Part shown: in pieces, positions 46,177 to 58,799 of the stretch | How positions within the stretch are numbered: the stretch's first letter is position 1 | How the letters are laid out: every line of letters starts with the position of its first letter | Assembly (NCBI GenBank): GCA_963930655.1 | Contig: OZ005610.1 | Location: forward strand, 26,188,501-26,252,500 | DNA: 64,000 nucleotides | Reading direction: 5' to 3' | DNA from: Myrica gale | Taxonomy: Eukaryota > Streptophyta > Magnoliopsida > Fagales > Myricaceae | The notes under the pieces: model-generated | What the model saw: the letters and a program-made list of their open reading frames with translations, nothing else | Databases searched by the model: none | What the model was told of the DNA's origin: nothing | Translations under genes and position numbers: made by a program

Positions 46177-49100
46177 ATGGCCCTCTCCTCAGCTCTTCTA
46201 CTAAACTGCCGAGCCCCTCCCAAAACCTTCCCTTTCCTCCCAACTCACCCACATCCAGTTTCCCTGTCCATCACTCACATCCCCTTATCATCCCCCAGAA
46301 CCACGCTAAACCTCCCAAGAAAACCCCACTCCTTCTCGCCCACCTCCTCCTTCCAGTCCTCCCTTCTTCCCGTCGAAGACGATAACGCCGAGGACCACGT
46401 CATTGGCGACTGCGTCGTCTTCGAGGAAGGCGTATTTGAAGACCCCGGCATCCAAGGCGTCTTGGAGACTCCCGCTGCCACTCCGAACAAGTCGAAGCAG
46501 AAGCACAAGAAACCCGTCACTGAGATCGAGCCAGAGAATCTAGTCCCGGAGCAGTGGAAAGAAGTCCAAGCGGAGATTAACATCACCAAGAAAGAGAGGC
46601 GAAAGATTGCTCAGCAGTTAGAGTACGGTAGCCGAGTCGAGAAGAACAGGAAAGGGTACGAACCCATAAGGAATGTGAACGTGCAGGAATACTTGGAGTT
46701 CAAGGAGGCCAAGTTGGCGCAGCTGAAGCCGCTCGTGCTCGACAACCCATCCAGTTTCCCCGTGGAGGAGGATGAGAGAATATGTGAAATAAACGAGACC
46801 GAGTCTTCGAGCGAGCGAGTGGCGCCCAAGAACCCCAGGTGGGCAGTATACGGTAGGGGTTTAGAGGATGTGACGGAGTTCTTCAACAGTGGGAATTACA
46901 CGCCCGGTGAAAATGAATCCTCTGAAGGTAGTGATATATTTTTAATGCTTGTGTGTTGGCTTAAAACGGAGCAGTACATTGCGGATTTGAACCTTCACTT
47001 TACTGATGGTACTGCAAAGATATGGACTCATGTGTGTGTATTTATGTATATTATTTCAGAAACAAGTACATTACCCTTGAAGATTAGATACAGTGTAGAT
47101 AGATTGGATGAGGGTCTTTGGATTTGTGATAAACTAAAATAGAACCATTATTTCGTGAAATGATTCGCATTTTTGTTATGTCAACTTTATAATCAGTTTA
47201 TAACTTCATAAGATATAAAAATAAGGATATTTGAGTGATGTTAAATGCTGAGATGATGAAATATGAACCTCCACAGTGATTTATCCTAGAAATCAAGAGG
47301 ATCTTAATCCGTGATAGTTAGTTGTTGTGTAATTTCTGCTTCTAATACACAGCTATATTTGGTCTTTTTTGTTAAAAGAATTTTCGCATGCACTGTTCTG
47401 TTAGGATTGGAAGAACTTGGTGTTCATGGTTTTCATCTCACAGAGATAACTATGGTAGTTTTGTTGTAAATCATCCTTATGTTTTATCCTTGAATGAATA
47501 GGCCGTCGTAAGCTATTCACTAAAGAGGAAAAGTTCCTTCTGAATATGAAGAAACCGGATGTGGCAGCTGCTACCTCTGTAAGTTCCACAAGAATCACTA
47601 CCACTGGATAGTTGTTCAGTTTTCTTTTGAATTTCTGTTATTATTTTTTTTTGCTTCCTTGTTTCATTGCCTTTAATGGTTTTTGGTGTTTTATTTTTTT
47701 AAGACTAGTTAATGATGCTCAGTCTTCATGGATTTTGAGGGTCCAAATGAGTAGTTATCTCAGCTGCAGGTTAAACATTGGGAAGCCCAACATGGCCCTC
47801 TCTGCACGTTTTTTTAGGACACTCATGAGTTTTGGTGGAATTTTTTTCAGGCCAAGTGGCTACCTTTGCACACTCTTGCTGCATCTGGAGAGTTTTACCT
47901 TATGGATGCTTTGTTGAAACATAATGCTGATATCAATGCAGTGGATAAGGTATACAGAACCGACACACGCTATTTGGGGTGGGAAAATGCTGGGATTTAT
48001 AACTATCGCTTTTCTGCTCTTGATTTGAGCCTTGGATTCGTACCTCCATTCCAGGATGGTTGGACCGCACTTCACAAGGCAATAATTGGAAAAAAGCAGG
48101 CCATTACTAACTATCTTTTGAGAGAGTCAGCTAATCCATTTGTTCTTGATAAAGTAAGTAGAAAATGCACTGCATACTTCTTCTGATTTGTTACTTTTGT
48201 TAACTGCAAAAGAAAAAGAAAACTTTATGCAGAGCTTCTGATATCTAACAAATACAGTGCTTCAATAACTTTTAGTTAAACATGTGAACTAGATGCCAAC
48301 TTAAATTTGGTGAAGCATATTCATGCAAACTGGTTCTGGACAAATATCTGTATAATCGATTGATTTTAACTGCTTAAAAGGAGCTTTATAGATTAATCTA
48401 ATTGCTTATATTTATTTATTTACTTCTTTTGCCTTTTTCCATACATATCTCTGTTGTCATCATTGTTATCACCAATGTTGAATTATCATTAGTATAGAGT
48501 TGTAGATGGTTAAGTGTGTTTCTTGTGGGACTATGCATTGCATTTCTGGAGCTTAGATCATTTCAATAGCACCTAGGAGATCCTGGTATTTAGTGACTTA
48601 TTCATGTTTCTTTTACGCAATAAGTAGGGAGATATATTGAAGAGACCAATTTGTCACCTAATATCGCTTTTATCTTCTTTGATGTTTGTGCAAAGACAGG
48701 ATGGGGCGAACTTGATGCACTACGCAGTCCAAACAGCTTCCAGTCAGGCAATTAAAATTCTTCTGTTGTATAATGTTGATATCAATCACCAGGACAATGT
48801 ACGGTCAATTATTCAGCCTTGTCACTTACATGATTTCTTATTGACTTTGGATAAGCTTTTGAGTTGTCGTTATTCGTCTGATTTAGGATGGGTGGACACC
48901 GTTACATGTTGCTATTCAAGCCCGGAGAACTGATGTAGTGAGGCTTTTACTGATTAAAGGAGCTGAAAAGGCATTAAAAAACAAGGTAAATGCCTAGTGG
49001 ACATAAACTTCTGTGCTACGCCTTCTGCATGATCTCAGAGGCTCACATTCATATTCAACTGCTTTGATTTTTTGAAAGCGCGAAAAACATGTAAATGTCG

Positions 49101-49392
49101 ATTATTTCTTGGGATGAGTCTTGATTAGCTGTTCCCGTGTTAAAAATACCTGAAATGCTTTCTATTCAAGTATCATACCAAAATATTCTCCTCCTGTTTT
49201 CCATTATGAACGATTTGAAATTAGTTTTTTTAAATCTATGCTGCTTGTTTTCGTCGTGTTCTTGATCAATCGCAGCACTCTTTTTTTTCTCAGGATGGTT
49301 TAACTCCACTCGATCTTTGCCTTTATTCTGGTCAAGACACAAGGACTTACGAGCTAATCAAGCTGTTGAAGCAGCTTCCAGAGGTTCACTAA
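46177..49392 (+). CDS. AKRP: chloroplast ankyrin-repeat protein AKRP, 440 aa
   Basis: Exons: 46177-46927, 47502-47578, 47851-47949, 48055-48153, 48700-48798, 48887-48985, 49294-49392; all in phase. The N-terminus ([11 protein letters not shown], rich in S, T and P) is a plausible chloroplast transit peptide. The middle has [20 protein letters not shown] and [20 protein letters not shown], which are typical of AKRP. Five ankyrin repeats follow ([90 protein letters not shown]). In Arabidopsis AKRP pairs with EMB506 and is needed for plastid differentiation and embryo development. The length is close to the Arabidopsis protein (435). Each of the last five exons is exactly 99 nt, one ankyrin repeat per exon (the last includes the stop). 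Confidence 0.93.
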
Positions 49393-50477
49393 GTCAACAA
49401 GCCCAACCTTCAATTATACAGCTGCTCGGGATGCCAATCCATTGGGTGGTTTCCAAATCCAGCTTTTGGTCTTATAGAGAATTGAATGCAAATACTTCTG
49501 TTCTGTGGTGGTGGGTTTTTCGTCCAGGACGGGAGGGGCACCAACAAAGACCCCCTGAACCTTTCATAGCCGTAAGCTTGAAGACTGAAGAGTGTTGTAG
49601 TTATTAAATTAAATGATAAATGATTCTTTTGTAATAAGAAACAAAGGAAGAGAATCCAGTCCAAATCCTGCACTCAAATGTGTATATTCTTTATTCGGCC
49701 CACAGATTTTCGTAATGGACCAGCTAACTTGTCCTGCCCATTGGTTTCCCCCTAAAAAGTTTGCAGCAAACTTTGGCGTATTATAATATCGGCGGGGACC
49801 GTGAAAACCAGACTGGGTTCAAGTAATCAGAAAGCTTCTGATTCAGACCTCCGAGATTCGTCCAAAAGAGTCTCTCACCTTGATGATGCTTAACGTGTCT
49901 TTATCTGTTCATCTTTTGTGTATGATTTATCATTGATTTGATGCGAAGGCGTGTTGTATTTTGTCTCGACAGCCTTCATATGTTATATTTTATTTATTAT
50001 CTTAATCGAAATCCATTTGAGAAATCAAATATCTCCGATTTGGAATACTGTCTGAGGGGGCGGTGTTTGCTTTTGTCAACTAATTAAATTCTCTTTTGTG
50101 ATTTTCTTTCTCCTTTCTTCGATATTGTCTAGAATTATATATATATATATATATATATATAATTCATAAAAAATATATCTTATAAAGATTAATAAAAATC
50201 TAGATACTCGAGTAGGGTATGTAATAATTGTAGTTATCCAAAAGTATCCCTATCAAGAATCGGCATGACAGAGCACACGTTGCACATGGGTCTTTATAAA
50301 GGGGCCTTTCGTCACATTATTCCACGTCATCTGCTTCTTCGGAAAGACAAAAAAAGAAAAAGGAAAATACTTGAACTCTGCTTCTGTATCCTCGTTGTGC
50401 ATCAGCTAAGCTCGGCTTCCTCTCTCTTCCTGTCTCGGTTATTTCAGATATAATCAATTATAGTTATTACTGTAGTA
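49393..50477. other. AKRP 3' UTR and BBD promoter region
   Basis: The AKRP 3' UTR probably runs to about 49640. An AT dinucleotide microsatellite is at 50136-50161. The remainder holds no recognisable gene. Confidence 0.5.
50136..50161. repeat. (AT)n microsatellite
   Basis: About 13 uninterrupted AT units. Confidence 0.9.
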
Positions 50478-53093
50478 ATGCTCGGAGCTCGCTTCTGCGT
50501 CCGGACAGTCTCGGGGTTCGGGACCTTCGGCGATCCAGCAAATGCGAGCCATTCCTGCTCGACCCCGACACCTTACTCCCTTCGGTTCCCCACTCGATTT
50601 GGTTTCGGGGCCAAACAGTGTCGTAGGCCCCAAACCATCGTCGTCGTTTCTTGTAAGTCTTCCCGAGGAAGCGGCAGCGAGAGCGTCGGCGGAACATCCA
50701 GCGATGACGACGACGATCGCCACCACGAGTTTCTCGAAGCTTCTCTCCTCCTCCCAGGTCCCATCTCGCTTTCTCTCCTCTCTTTTTCACACCCCCGCAC
50801 ACACCTACACATCACCACGAATTGTTCCTCAAATTTGGTTGTTGTTTAGAACTGCGAGATTAATTTAATGTCCAAGAAGTTTTCGGTGCTTTTTGTTTCT
50901 TAGAAACCATCATGGACGTTTAATTATATTTCATTCATGGCGGATTTTACTATAGTAATTGCAAACCAACTTCTTTAATTGGAAGGTTCATACCAATGGT
51001 TTCGTAAAACTTGGAAGTTCCTACCTTAGCTTATCTAGCAAACCTCAACGATCTTTAGAAAAGCCTTCGCTTTACTTATGTTGAGCTTACTTCTGGCACC
51101 GTGTTTTGGGGGCCAATTGCTCAGTTACATAGAATGAGTGAAGGAAAAATTAAGCATCCTCTAGTAGTTGGCAATATGGCAAAATCTCGAGGATCTAGTC
51201 CTCTAACTTGAGTTACTTTGGTTTCCTGATGATGTGGCCCATCTATGTATTAGCATTCCTGACATTTTTTCAATAATTCAACTTAATACAGAAACAATAT
51301 TGCATTACCGTATGCGAAAGCAAGGATTTCGAGAAGAGATGAAATGGCAGCCTCCTGGTCAATGGACACCCTTTTCAGTCCAAGGGAAAAATTCCCGAGT
51401 TGGTGTTGATTTGATCCGAGAGGGTCTTCTCCGCCGCTTTCAGAGTCCTACAATGTTTCTCAAGATTTCTTGTGGTGGAGACTTTTTGCTACCGATTATT
51501 GTAGGTATATGGATGAAGTTCGACCCTAACTAGTGTGGTGCTTCCTTCTGTCATTCTGATTGCCATTTAACCCCTATATGTCTTGTTACTGCAGGGGAAT
51601 TTGCTGTTGAAAAACTTATAGATTCAGTACAGGAAGGAAAGAATGGGGTATTTTTTTTTCATTATTACCTTTGTCTCCATATTGGTCTTTTCTTTTAAGT
51701 ACTACCAATATTTAATCCTCAGATATATGCTTTCTGCAGGATTCCCCAGATCAGTTTCGGTTTGTTGGAGATCTTGTGGACAATCTGGGCTACGAAGTAT
51801 GAAGCTAATTTTATTTTGGATTAACCCAGTTTAAGGCTTGCATTATTTCGTCATTTTCCTGTTTTAGATGATATCTTTCATTGATGTCAATTGGAAAGCT
51901 GAGAACTACTTCTACTATTAGTTTTGCTAACTGAAAGTGTCTGTCAATTCCTGGCTCAAAGCACTGCACTTATGTTTTATTGAGCTTTTTCTCCTATTTT
52001 CATGTGTTTATCTAGTCTTTGATTCTGAGTTTTCGCCCTTTGTTTTCAGGTTAGTATGGTGAGAATTACAAAAAGAGTGACAAATACTTACTTTTCCAGA
52101 CTATATTTACGCAAGGTGCTTAGAAATCTAAGTATGCAATCTTGTAATCCTCTTCAATACATATTTTATGCTACATCACGGATTTTATTATCTGCAGCCT
52201 GGGAGAAATGACATTCTAAGTGTGGATGCACGTCCCTCAGATGCCATAAATGTGGCGAATCGATGCAAGGTATATATCTTCACAATTTGGCATTGAAAAT
52301 GCAACGAATAAAATCTTTTAAAATGATGAAATTGAGGCTTTGAACTTCAAAACTATTGAAGTTTTCTTGGTCTGAATGAAGTGTTCTAGTATGTGGTCAA
52401 ATGGATCCATGTATTCACTTTATATAGTTGCGCATATATGGTGCACTTTGAATGTTTTCTTTTCTTTGGAGTCATGTGGCCCAACCATGCACCTCCTGAT
52501 CCTCTTGTTGTCAAATAACCTTTGAGATGTTTCACCAGATCTAATAAAATGGTTGGGTATTGCATCAATTTCTTTCAAAACTTCCATTGATCTGGTTTGA
52601 TTTTTGCTTTCTGCAGGCACCAATATATGTAAGTAGACAAATCTTCTTGACAGATGCTATTAGAATTGGTGCTGGGGTGGGCAGGATGCGTGGTACTAAG
52701 TCAACGTATGATGTGTCTCTTGACAGGTATTGAGCTGCAGATTTGAGCGCCTTTTATTTTTGCTCTTATCTATTATTGTCGTATGTCTAAACCATTGGTG
52801 ATATCTCTTCCAGTGCTGCAGATGGTCCAGATATTCTATCTGAGGAACTTGATTTGGTGAGGAATATGAATTTGGCTGCCATAGAAGAAAGGTTCAAAGA
52901 TGCAGGTACAATAGGACATTTTCCCACCTATTTATATGATTACAATTTTTCTTTTGTAGGTTCAGTCACAGCATCGATTTAATCTTGATTAGGGGATTTC
53001 ATGGTTCTATGTTTGAGGATTTATGTTTGATGACTGATTCCTGCAGCCTTGTGGCGAGACAGACTAGTGAAGCTTCGTGAGTCATTACATTGA
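50478..53093 (+). CDS. BBD1: bifunctional nuclease in basal defence (BBD), 329 aa
   Basis: Exons: 50478-50757, 51292-51504, 51595-51647, 51740-51796, 52050-52115, 52198-52269, 52617-52726, 52814-52905, 53047-53093; all GT-AG and in phase, total 990 nt. The N-terminus is variable and acidic (SSDDDDDRHHEFLEASLLL). ETILHYRMRKQGFREEMKWQ leads into the DUF151 bifunctional nuclease domain: MFLKISCGGDFLLPIIVGEF, NLGYEVSMVRITKRVTNTYF, then SVDARPSDAINVANRCKAPI. The C-terminus carries a UVR-like helix (ALWRDRLVKLRESLH). Plant BBD proteins have RNase and DNase activity and take part in ABA-linked callose deposition and defence. The length fits the family (Arabidopsis BBD1 about 325). No damage seen. 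Confidence 0.92.
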
Positions 53094-53380
53094 CATTAAC
53101 TAATTATGAGGTACGTGTCTTCATTGTTTTGTGTTATAATAAACGTTAGAACCAAATATGCCCATAAAGTTTTATTTTGTGCTAGTGGCTGTTTTTATTT
53201 CCCTTTTCCCTTTGTGTGGTTTGAGAGATGGTTCAGATATCTCTTCTCTTGGGTGGCAGGATAACTTATTGTTGGAGAAAAATGCTTTATTAGTATTTGA
53301 CAATCCAGATACTGAAAGTCTTACGGATGGCTCGTGAAAATGATGCACAAAGAAACTTCAAAATTATGATGTACAGCTTT
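53094..53380 (+). other. BBD 3' UTR
   Basis: Sequence following the BBD stop; exact poly(A) site not determined. Confidence 0.4.
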
Positions 53381-53400
53381 GAATCTGTATCTGTTATCCT

Positions 53401-53418
53401 TTTTTTTTTTTGATAAAT
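53401..53418 (-). repeat. 18-bp retroposon tail insertion with 20-bp duplication
   Basis: GAATCTGTATCTGTTATCCT (53381-53400) is repeated with one change at 53419-53438. Between the copies lies only TTTTTTTTTTTGATAAAT, on the minus strand ATTTATC plus an A tail, resembling the very end of the local LINEs. Confidence 0.7.
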
Positions 53419-53438
53419 GAATCTGCATCTGTTATCCT

Positions 53439-54480
53439 TTATAGGAAGATGTGATATATTCGATTAAATTTCTCCAGCCATAGAGGTTATCAGAACTTGT
53501 TCTTGCTGGAGATGTAAGTTCCAAAATGAACCACAAATGCTTTGTAAATATCAGCAATTATATATGAAATGAAAGACGGAGTTTCCCCCTGTAGACATTG
53601 AATCGAATCTATAAGCACTCTTCTAATTAAAAGTACTTGTATGTATTAGCAGTGAGGTGTAGACAAAGTTAGGCAATGCTTCTTTACACGGTTCAGCCAG
53701 ATGTAAAGAAATTAAGGCCCTTTCAAAAGAAATTATATCGATTGATCTCTTCGGAACCTCGACAGTAATCATGCAATCAGAACTTGGTAATGAAATTCGT
53801 TGGTTGTATGATTTTCTGATGGTTCGAAGTTCATTCAAATGGTCTTAATTGAAAAGGGAGCTGGAACTCTTCAATTTGAAGTGTCTTAGACGAGTTTTTA
53901 TGATAATTTATGATCGCCCTGGGTCTTCAGGTGGGAGGGTATGAGGTATTACTAGACTCGTCTTTCTTATCAGAACAGAGTTTGAAGCCCACTACTCTCC
54001 TCTTAAGATTAACGACGTGGCTAATCAGAATACAAACCAAGCTCTTCATGGCAGAATTCCATGCAGTGATAAAACGAGAGGTTGGTTTTGGCAAAAGATG
54101 CCCGAAAGGAGTTCCCCCAACCCAAAGGTACCAGCCACGGCGTGCGTGTGGAAGGCTCCCCAACGTGTCACCCAGGATTTGGAAGAGCAAGAGATATAGG
54201 ACTCGCAGTCTGCAGCAAAGGCCAAAATTAGGGCCATGAAGGCAGAGTTCATAGCCCACTCTTCTTCTTCTTCTTCACCAAGCCCCTTAAAAGGCATACA
54301 TAGTACGGGGACAGTTTTACAGGACCGCCAAAGTTGGCCATGCATTGTCTCCTTTGTTGTTCCATGCTCGAGATTCTTCATCGACACGGATTAGTGCTAA
54401 CAAAAAAGCTATGATTCAGTTGAATTGAAATAGACGAAGTACTCAGCAAGAATATTGCTCCTACTTACGGCTTAAATTTT
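53439..54480. other. unassigned region with overlapping ORFs
   Basis: Open frames of about 110 residues lie on both strands at 53910-54260 and 54046-54387. None has a domain I recognise. The minus frame 54046-54387 contains a six-glutamate run and hydrophobic MNSAFMALILAFAADC, but codon character is not convincing. ACGTGTC at about 54165-54171 could be a regulatory core. I do not call a gene. Confidence 0.3.
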
Positions 54481-54489
54481 GGATTAATG

Positions 54490-55085
54490 TATTTTTTTTA
54501 TCAACAGAAAACATATATAAAACTAAAAAAACTATATACGATAGTTCAAGTCACTTCAACACAAAAGAGGGGCCCTTCAAGGCGGGTCAAAACCCTCGTA
54601 TAGCCAGGAAAATAAATAATTAAGCCCTAAGATCTCGGGAAAACTTCCCTCTCAGAAGAGAGGAAGCAACCCATTGAGCTAAATTGTGAGTAAGCACATT
54701 GGAACCCCGAGGGATAAACCGGCAAACAACGTGAGCAAAACAAAATAATAGAAAAGAGGCATGAATGATAGAGGCCTCAATACACCAAGACCAAACTTCA
54801 ATTGGATTGGAAATAGCATCCATAACAATCAACGAGTCACCCTCAAAAACCACATCCTCCCACTGGTGATCAATCGCGATAGAAATGCCTAAGAGTAACG
54901 CCAAAGCTTCCCCTTCAGAGGGGTCAACAATATTTAAATTCTGGGATGCCGCAAAAACAATATGACCACAATAACCGCTGCAAATACAAGCTGTCACAAA
55001 GAATAACGGACGAACTGCGACATCAATGTTCAACAAGATTTGGCCTACTGGAGGGGAGGGGGCTGCCAAACAGAATCAGAGGCAC
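54490..55085 (-). mobile_element. 5'-truncated LINE, RNase H end, minus strand
   Basis: A 9-bp duplication GGATTAATG lies at 54481-54489 and 55086-55094. Minus-strand reading (55069-54620) gives ILLNIDVAV, SEGEALALLLGISIA, VVFEGDSLIVMDAI and VCRFIPRGSNVLTHNLAQWV, an RNase H-like RVT_3 domain as found at the end of many plant LINE ORF2 proteins. The aspartate of the usual NxDxA is kept. The element ends in a T tract on this strand (its A tail). Confidence 0.85.
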
Positions 55086-55558
55086 GGATTAATGCGTTTT
55101 GCATGCATATACACAGCCCCATGTTCCGAGAGATCTGCACATTATTAGCTTTTCGCGCGGTATAAAAGTTTAAAAATTTAATAAGTTATAATAAGATATT
55201 GGAACCCAAAAAATATAAACCTACTTTTTATTAATTTAATCTTTTGACGATTATCTAATTTATATACTATAAGATAACCAAATGAGAAAAGTAATAACCT
55301 GCTTTTTAACTAATTAAATTCCCCGCAGAAAAAATAGAAAACAAATTATGACACGTAGTGAGTTGTGATTCGACGAAAAAGTGATCTATTGTGAACGCCA
55401 AAACCTAAGGAGTGAAAATGAATTTTCGCTTTATAATGAGCTGGAGCCAGATAAGAAATTATGCTTGGGATGATCAGAGTAGACGCGTGGCTTGATGAAA
55501 AAGTCCCAACAGCCTTAATATTCTCCTAAGACGTTGGTAAAAGCAATATTGTTTGAGG

Positions 55559-56101
55559 TAGGGCTGAATACCTTTGCGCCGAAACCGATCGGGTCGACCC
55601 AAACGGGCCTGAACAGACTGGGCCGATCGATTTTAGGCCAGCCCGGTTCAGCGGTCGGCCCAAAAATATATAGAACCGAATTGAGGGTATTAAGGGTGTT
55701 TCAAGTTTTTTTTTATGTTTTAACATTAAGGAGGGTCTTCAATCGTCTCTCCCCAGTTCCCTGTCATTGGTAATTTGATCTTTTCCAAGCTCTTTTTGTA
55801 CTTTTGAGTTGCTTTTTCATGTTCCATTGGCGAGGTCACAAGGACAAGGTTGGGATTCTGGTGTGTAGCAACCTTACGTCTGTAAAGAGTCATCTGTGAT
55901 TTTTTTTAAATCAATTTCTCCCTTTGAACCCTTGGAGAAGGCTATTCTGGTGTGTCAGATTGTCGATCGAACCTGGTCGGCCTGACCGGTTCTCCCAACC
56001 GGCGGTTTGACAGTCTATTGGGAGTTTACAAGAATTGAACCCCTTGATTCTGTTCTCGGTTGAGGCTGAAAACCGAACCGAGGGGTCTGTTTTCACCCCT
56101 A
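55559..56101. mobile_element. hAT-type MITE
   Basis: A perfect 8-bp duplication GTTTGAGG (55551-55558 and 56102-56109) flanks ends TAGGGCTGAATAC and, reversed, TAGGGGTGAAAAC. The sub-terminal sequence has repeated CCGAACCGA / GGTCGGCC-like words. No coding sequence. Confidence 0.85.
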
Positions 56102-56109
56102 GTTTGAGG

Positions 56110-56709
56110 TACACTATGTCACCAGTTTGTCCCTTATCGTACATCATGAGCAGCAACAAGAGATTAAATGAATTAATCAATCAAAAATTGGGCATCCAGA
56201 ACAGTATTATCAATCTTAGACTTTGTAATAATATTTTATCGAAGTTTATACAGATCTGATCATATCACATGCATAATATACCAATTAGGTTACAAAGTAT
56301 ATATGGATTAAAGCTCTCTTTGCTCCTAAAGAAACAGCCATTCAGAAAAGAACAGAAAACTAAAATTGATGGATATATATGAATTCGATGGCATAGGTAC
56401 GTACGTAAAAATTGAAACAATCTCCTTCCTAAAGAAAATCATTAACAATCTGTCATGTCAAGAAGCAAAAGAGAAAAGAAAAACTACCCAAAAGGTTCTC
56501 TTTTGAACCTACGTACGCCCTCTCTGAGAAAGAGATCCGAAAATAGAGAGAAGTATCTCAAGAGAAGAAAGGAGCAGTAAAACTTCCTCATAAATTTGAA
56601 GGCGTTCTTATTCCCAGAAACTCTCCGGGCATATTTACTACAGCAACTGTCAATTTGAAATATATACATATTCATGGAAGAACATGCAATTAAGATGAGG
56701 AAAAAGAAG
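56110..56709. other. intergenic and DVL gene 3' UTR
   Basis: Ordinary AT-rich sequence; the part nearest 56709 is presumably the 3' UTR of the minus-strand DVL gene. Confidence 0.4.
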
Positions 56710-56895
56710 CTAATTCTTGCCGTATTTGTGCCAACAAAGAAGCATCACTACACATCTCTTTGCAATGTAAAGCCTTGACCGCTGCTCTTTTACCACGGCC
56801 AAGCACCCGTGCCTCTCTGAACACGCAGCAGCAGCAGAAGAAGGTCCTTCAAACCCTTCTCTTTGCTCCGTTTGCAGAGATATGCATTGACCCAT
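56710..56895 (-). CDS. DVL/RTFL (ROTUNDIFOLIA-like) small peptide, 61 aa
   Basis: A single-exon frame whose ATG (56895-56893) follows directly on an in-frame TAA, so the start is fixed. The protein begins [17 protein letters not shown] and ends in the RTF domain: [20 protein letters not shown] then [11 protein letters not shown]. The R..LYI..RCV.MLLCWH core of about 30 residues is diagnostic for the DVL/RTFL family, plant-specific peptides that limit cell proliferation and alter organ shape when overexpressed and associate with the plasma membrane. MGQC fits N-myristoylation at G2 and possible S-acylation at C4 (inference). Small size and intronless structure are normal for the family. Confidence 0.88.
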   Translation of the reverse strand: MGQCISLQTEQREGFEGPSSAAAACSERHGCLAVVKEQRSRLYIAKRCVVMLLCWHKYGKN

Positions 56896-58330
56896 TTACA
56901 TTAACAGATAACCAAAGTTATCGAAAATAATGAAACAATATTGTTTCTCTAAAACAATATACTTCAAACAAACATAAGAAGAACAAAAAGAATGATCTAC
57001 AGAAGAACAATGCTGGAAACAAAGAAAGATCTACAGAAGAACCCGCCAAAGACTCTTGGTTTATAATCACTTAGAATTTTTGATGTCTATATTGAAAAAG
57101 CAAAAAACTCATGATTCCCTAGATGAGATCGATGTACGTTGAAGTACTCGCATGCCCCTTTCTCTCAACGTGTTTGTTTCCTTGGATGACAAAGCAATGC
57201 TCTATCCGTGCGATTCCCTCTCATTTGTCTTGCTAGTGATCTATTTCCCACAAGCGACGTCCCATTTTCTTTGTGACGAAGGGGGGGTGGTCCACCAGCT
57301 AGCGCAGGGTTCCGATTAGATCGTGGCAATTCATTTGCGTTCATGTACTCCGTGCACGTTCCATGGATACAAATATTGGTTCACACGTATGTATGTCTCA
57401 ACCGCGTCTTTTCCTATTTCTTCGATCTGATCTGTAGGCCTTTTTCCTAACTAAATTCTCTCTAATTGGTGGATGAGAATTTAGTAGTTAATTTGTTTTT
57501 CGCCTTAATGGTGAAACTTACTCATATGATATGGCGAATTCAAGATCATGAGTTTAGATCTTACGTCTGGCAGTATTTGCGGTACAAGATTGACTGTGGT
57601 TCTGGAATTACCTTAATTAGGCCTTCATTTAGGTATCCAATTGTACTGGGCAGGCACTAGTTGCTCCCTCGGCCTATATCATTTTAATCTAACGGTATAT
57701 ATATTTATAAGACTATGCCAAGCAATTTGATCCAACAGAGACGTCTACAATTCCTCTCAACCATGTCAAAGTTGATCCAACATTAATTAATTTCCAAATA
57801 TATAAATCATGCAATTTGCTAAAGAATTGAGTGATCAATGTCTTGTTTAACTGGGCATGCTTGCACTAGAGAAAACCCATATATATATATATAGATGGTA
57901 GCTGTTGTGGGTTTGAATTTATTTCTTTATCTTATCTTATATATATAAGACTAGTACATATGCATGATAATTGTTTGCCTAAAATAGTGGGAGGATATTG
58001 TAGCTAGGTAATTAGCAAAAAATTAGAGAAATAAATAGGCAATATATATACATATAGCTAGAGCTACAGCATGGGGTCCCTCCAACTTTAATTAGATAGT
58101 GGTGCATTACAGGCAGCTTACATTGACTTACATATCCTTTCATATATATATATATATTCGGTTGTTCAGATTCAGTAGAAATGGAGATCACGGCTTTTCT
58201 TTCCTGATAACTATGATTGAACAATATATGTTGGCTCTCGACTTCTTTGGGCTTATCGGGATTCAAGACAAAACAAGTTGGCGGATTAATCGCCACTCTG
58301 TTTGCACCCAGTTCAAATTCCCGTGTTATT
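56896..58330. other. DVL promoter and intergenic region
   Basis: Includes the DVL upstream region and short (AT)n runs near 57876-57892 and 57937-57947. No other gene recognised. Confidence 0.4.
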
Positions 58331-58506
58331 TGTTGAAAGTGAGAGTCCCACCTTGCTAAGCAATCTGAGGAGTAGGAAAATATTGGCTTATAAATATAAG
58401 CCCTTTGTAACCTTTTATTTTCATAAATGAGATGTAATAAATTCAATTGTGTTTTTCACAATTGAGTGTCTCATTTATCTAAAGTAATTTTTTTTTATTT
58501 CTAACA
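58331..58506 (+). repeat. TRIM 5' LTR
   Basis: Contains AGTCCCACCTTGC, a TATA segment GGCTTATAAATATAAGCC, and a T-rich end. Confidence 0.85.
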
Positions 58507-58559
58507 TGGTATCAGAGCGAGGTTTTCGGCTTTAGTCCGGTTACCTCCTGGCGACCATC

Positions 58560-58799
58560 CGGCATAGTATCGGTGACTTCACGGTTCAGTATCGGCTTTC
58601 TCCCGGCTCAGTACCGGCTTCTTCCCGGCTCAGTACTGGCTTCTTCCCGGCTTAGTACCGTCAACTTTTCCGGCTCAGTACCGGCAACTTCTCGGCTCAA
58701 TATCGGGGCAACCATTCGGCTCAGTACCGGCTTTCTCCCGGCTCAGTACCGGCATCCTCCCGGCGCAGTACCGACGACTTCCCGGCTTAGTACCGGCAA
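58560..58799 (+). repeat. 22-bp tandem repeat inside the TRIM
   Basis: At least eleven copies of a 14-bp core CGGCTCAGTACCGG and variants start at 58560, 58582, 58604, 58626, 58648, 58671, 58693, 58717, 58739, 58761 and 58783, giving a 22-24 bp period. Spacers are CTTCTTCC-like. The open frame across it exists only because 22 bp rotates through all frames without stops. Confidence 0.9.
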
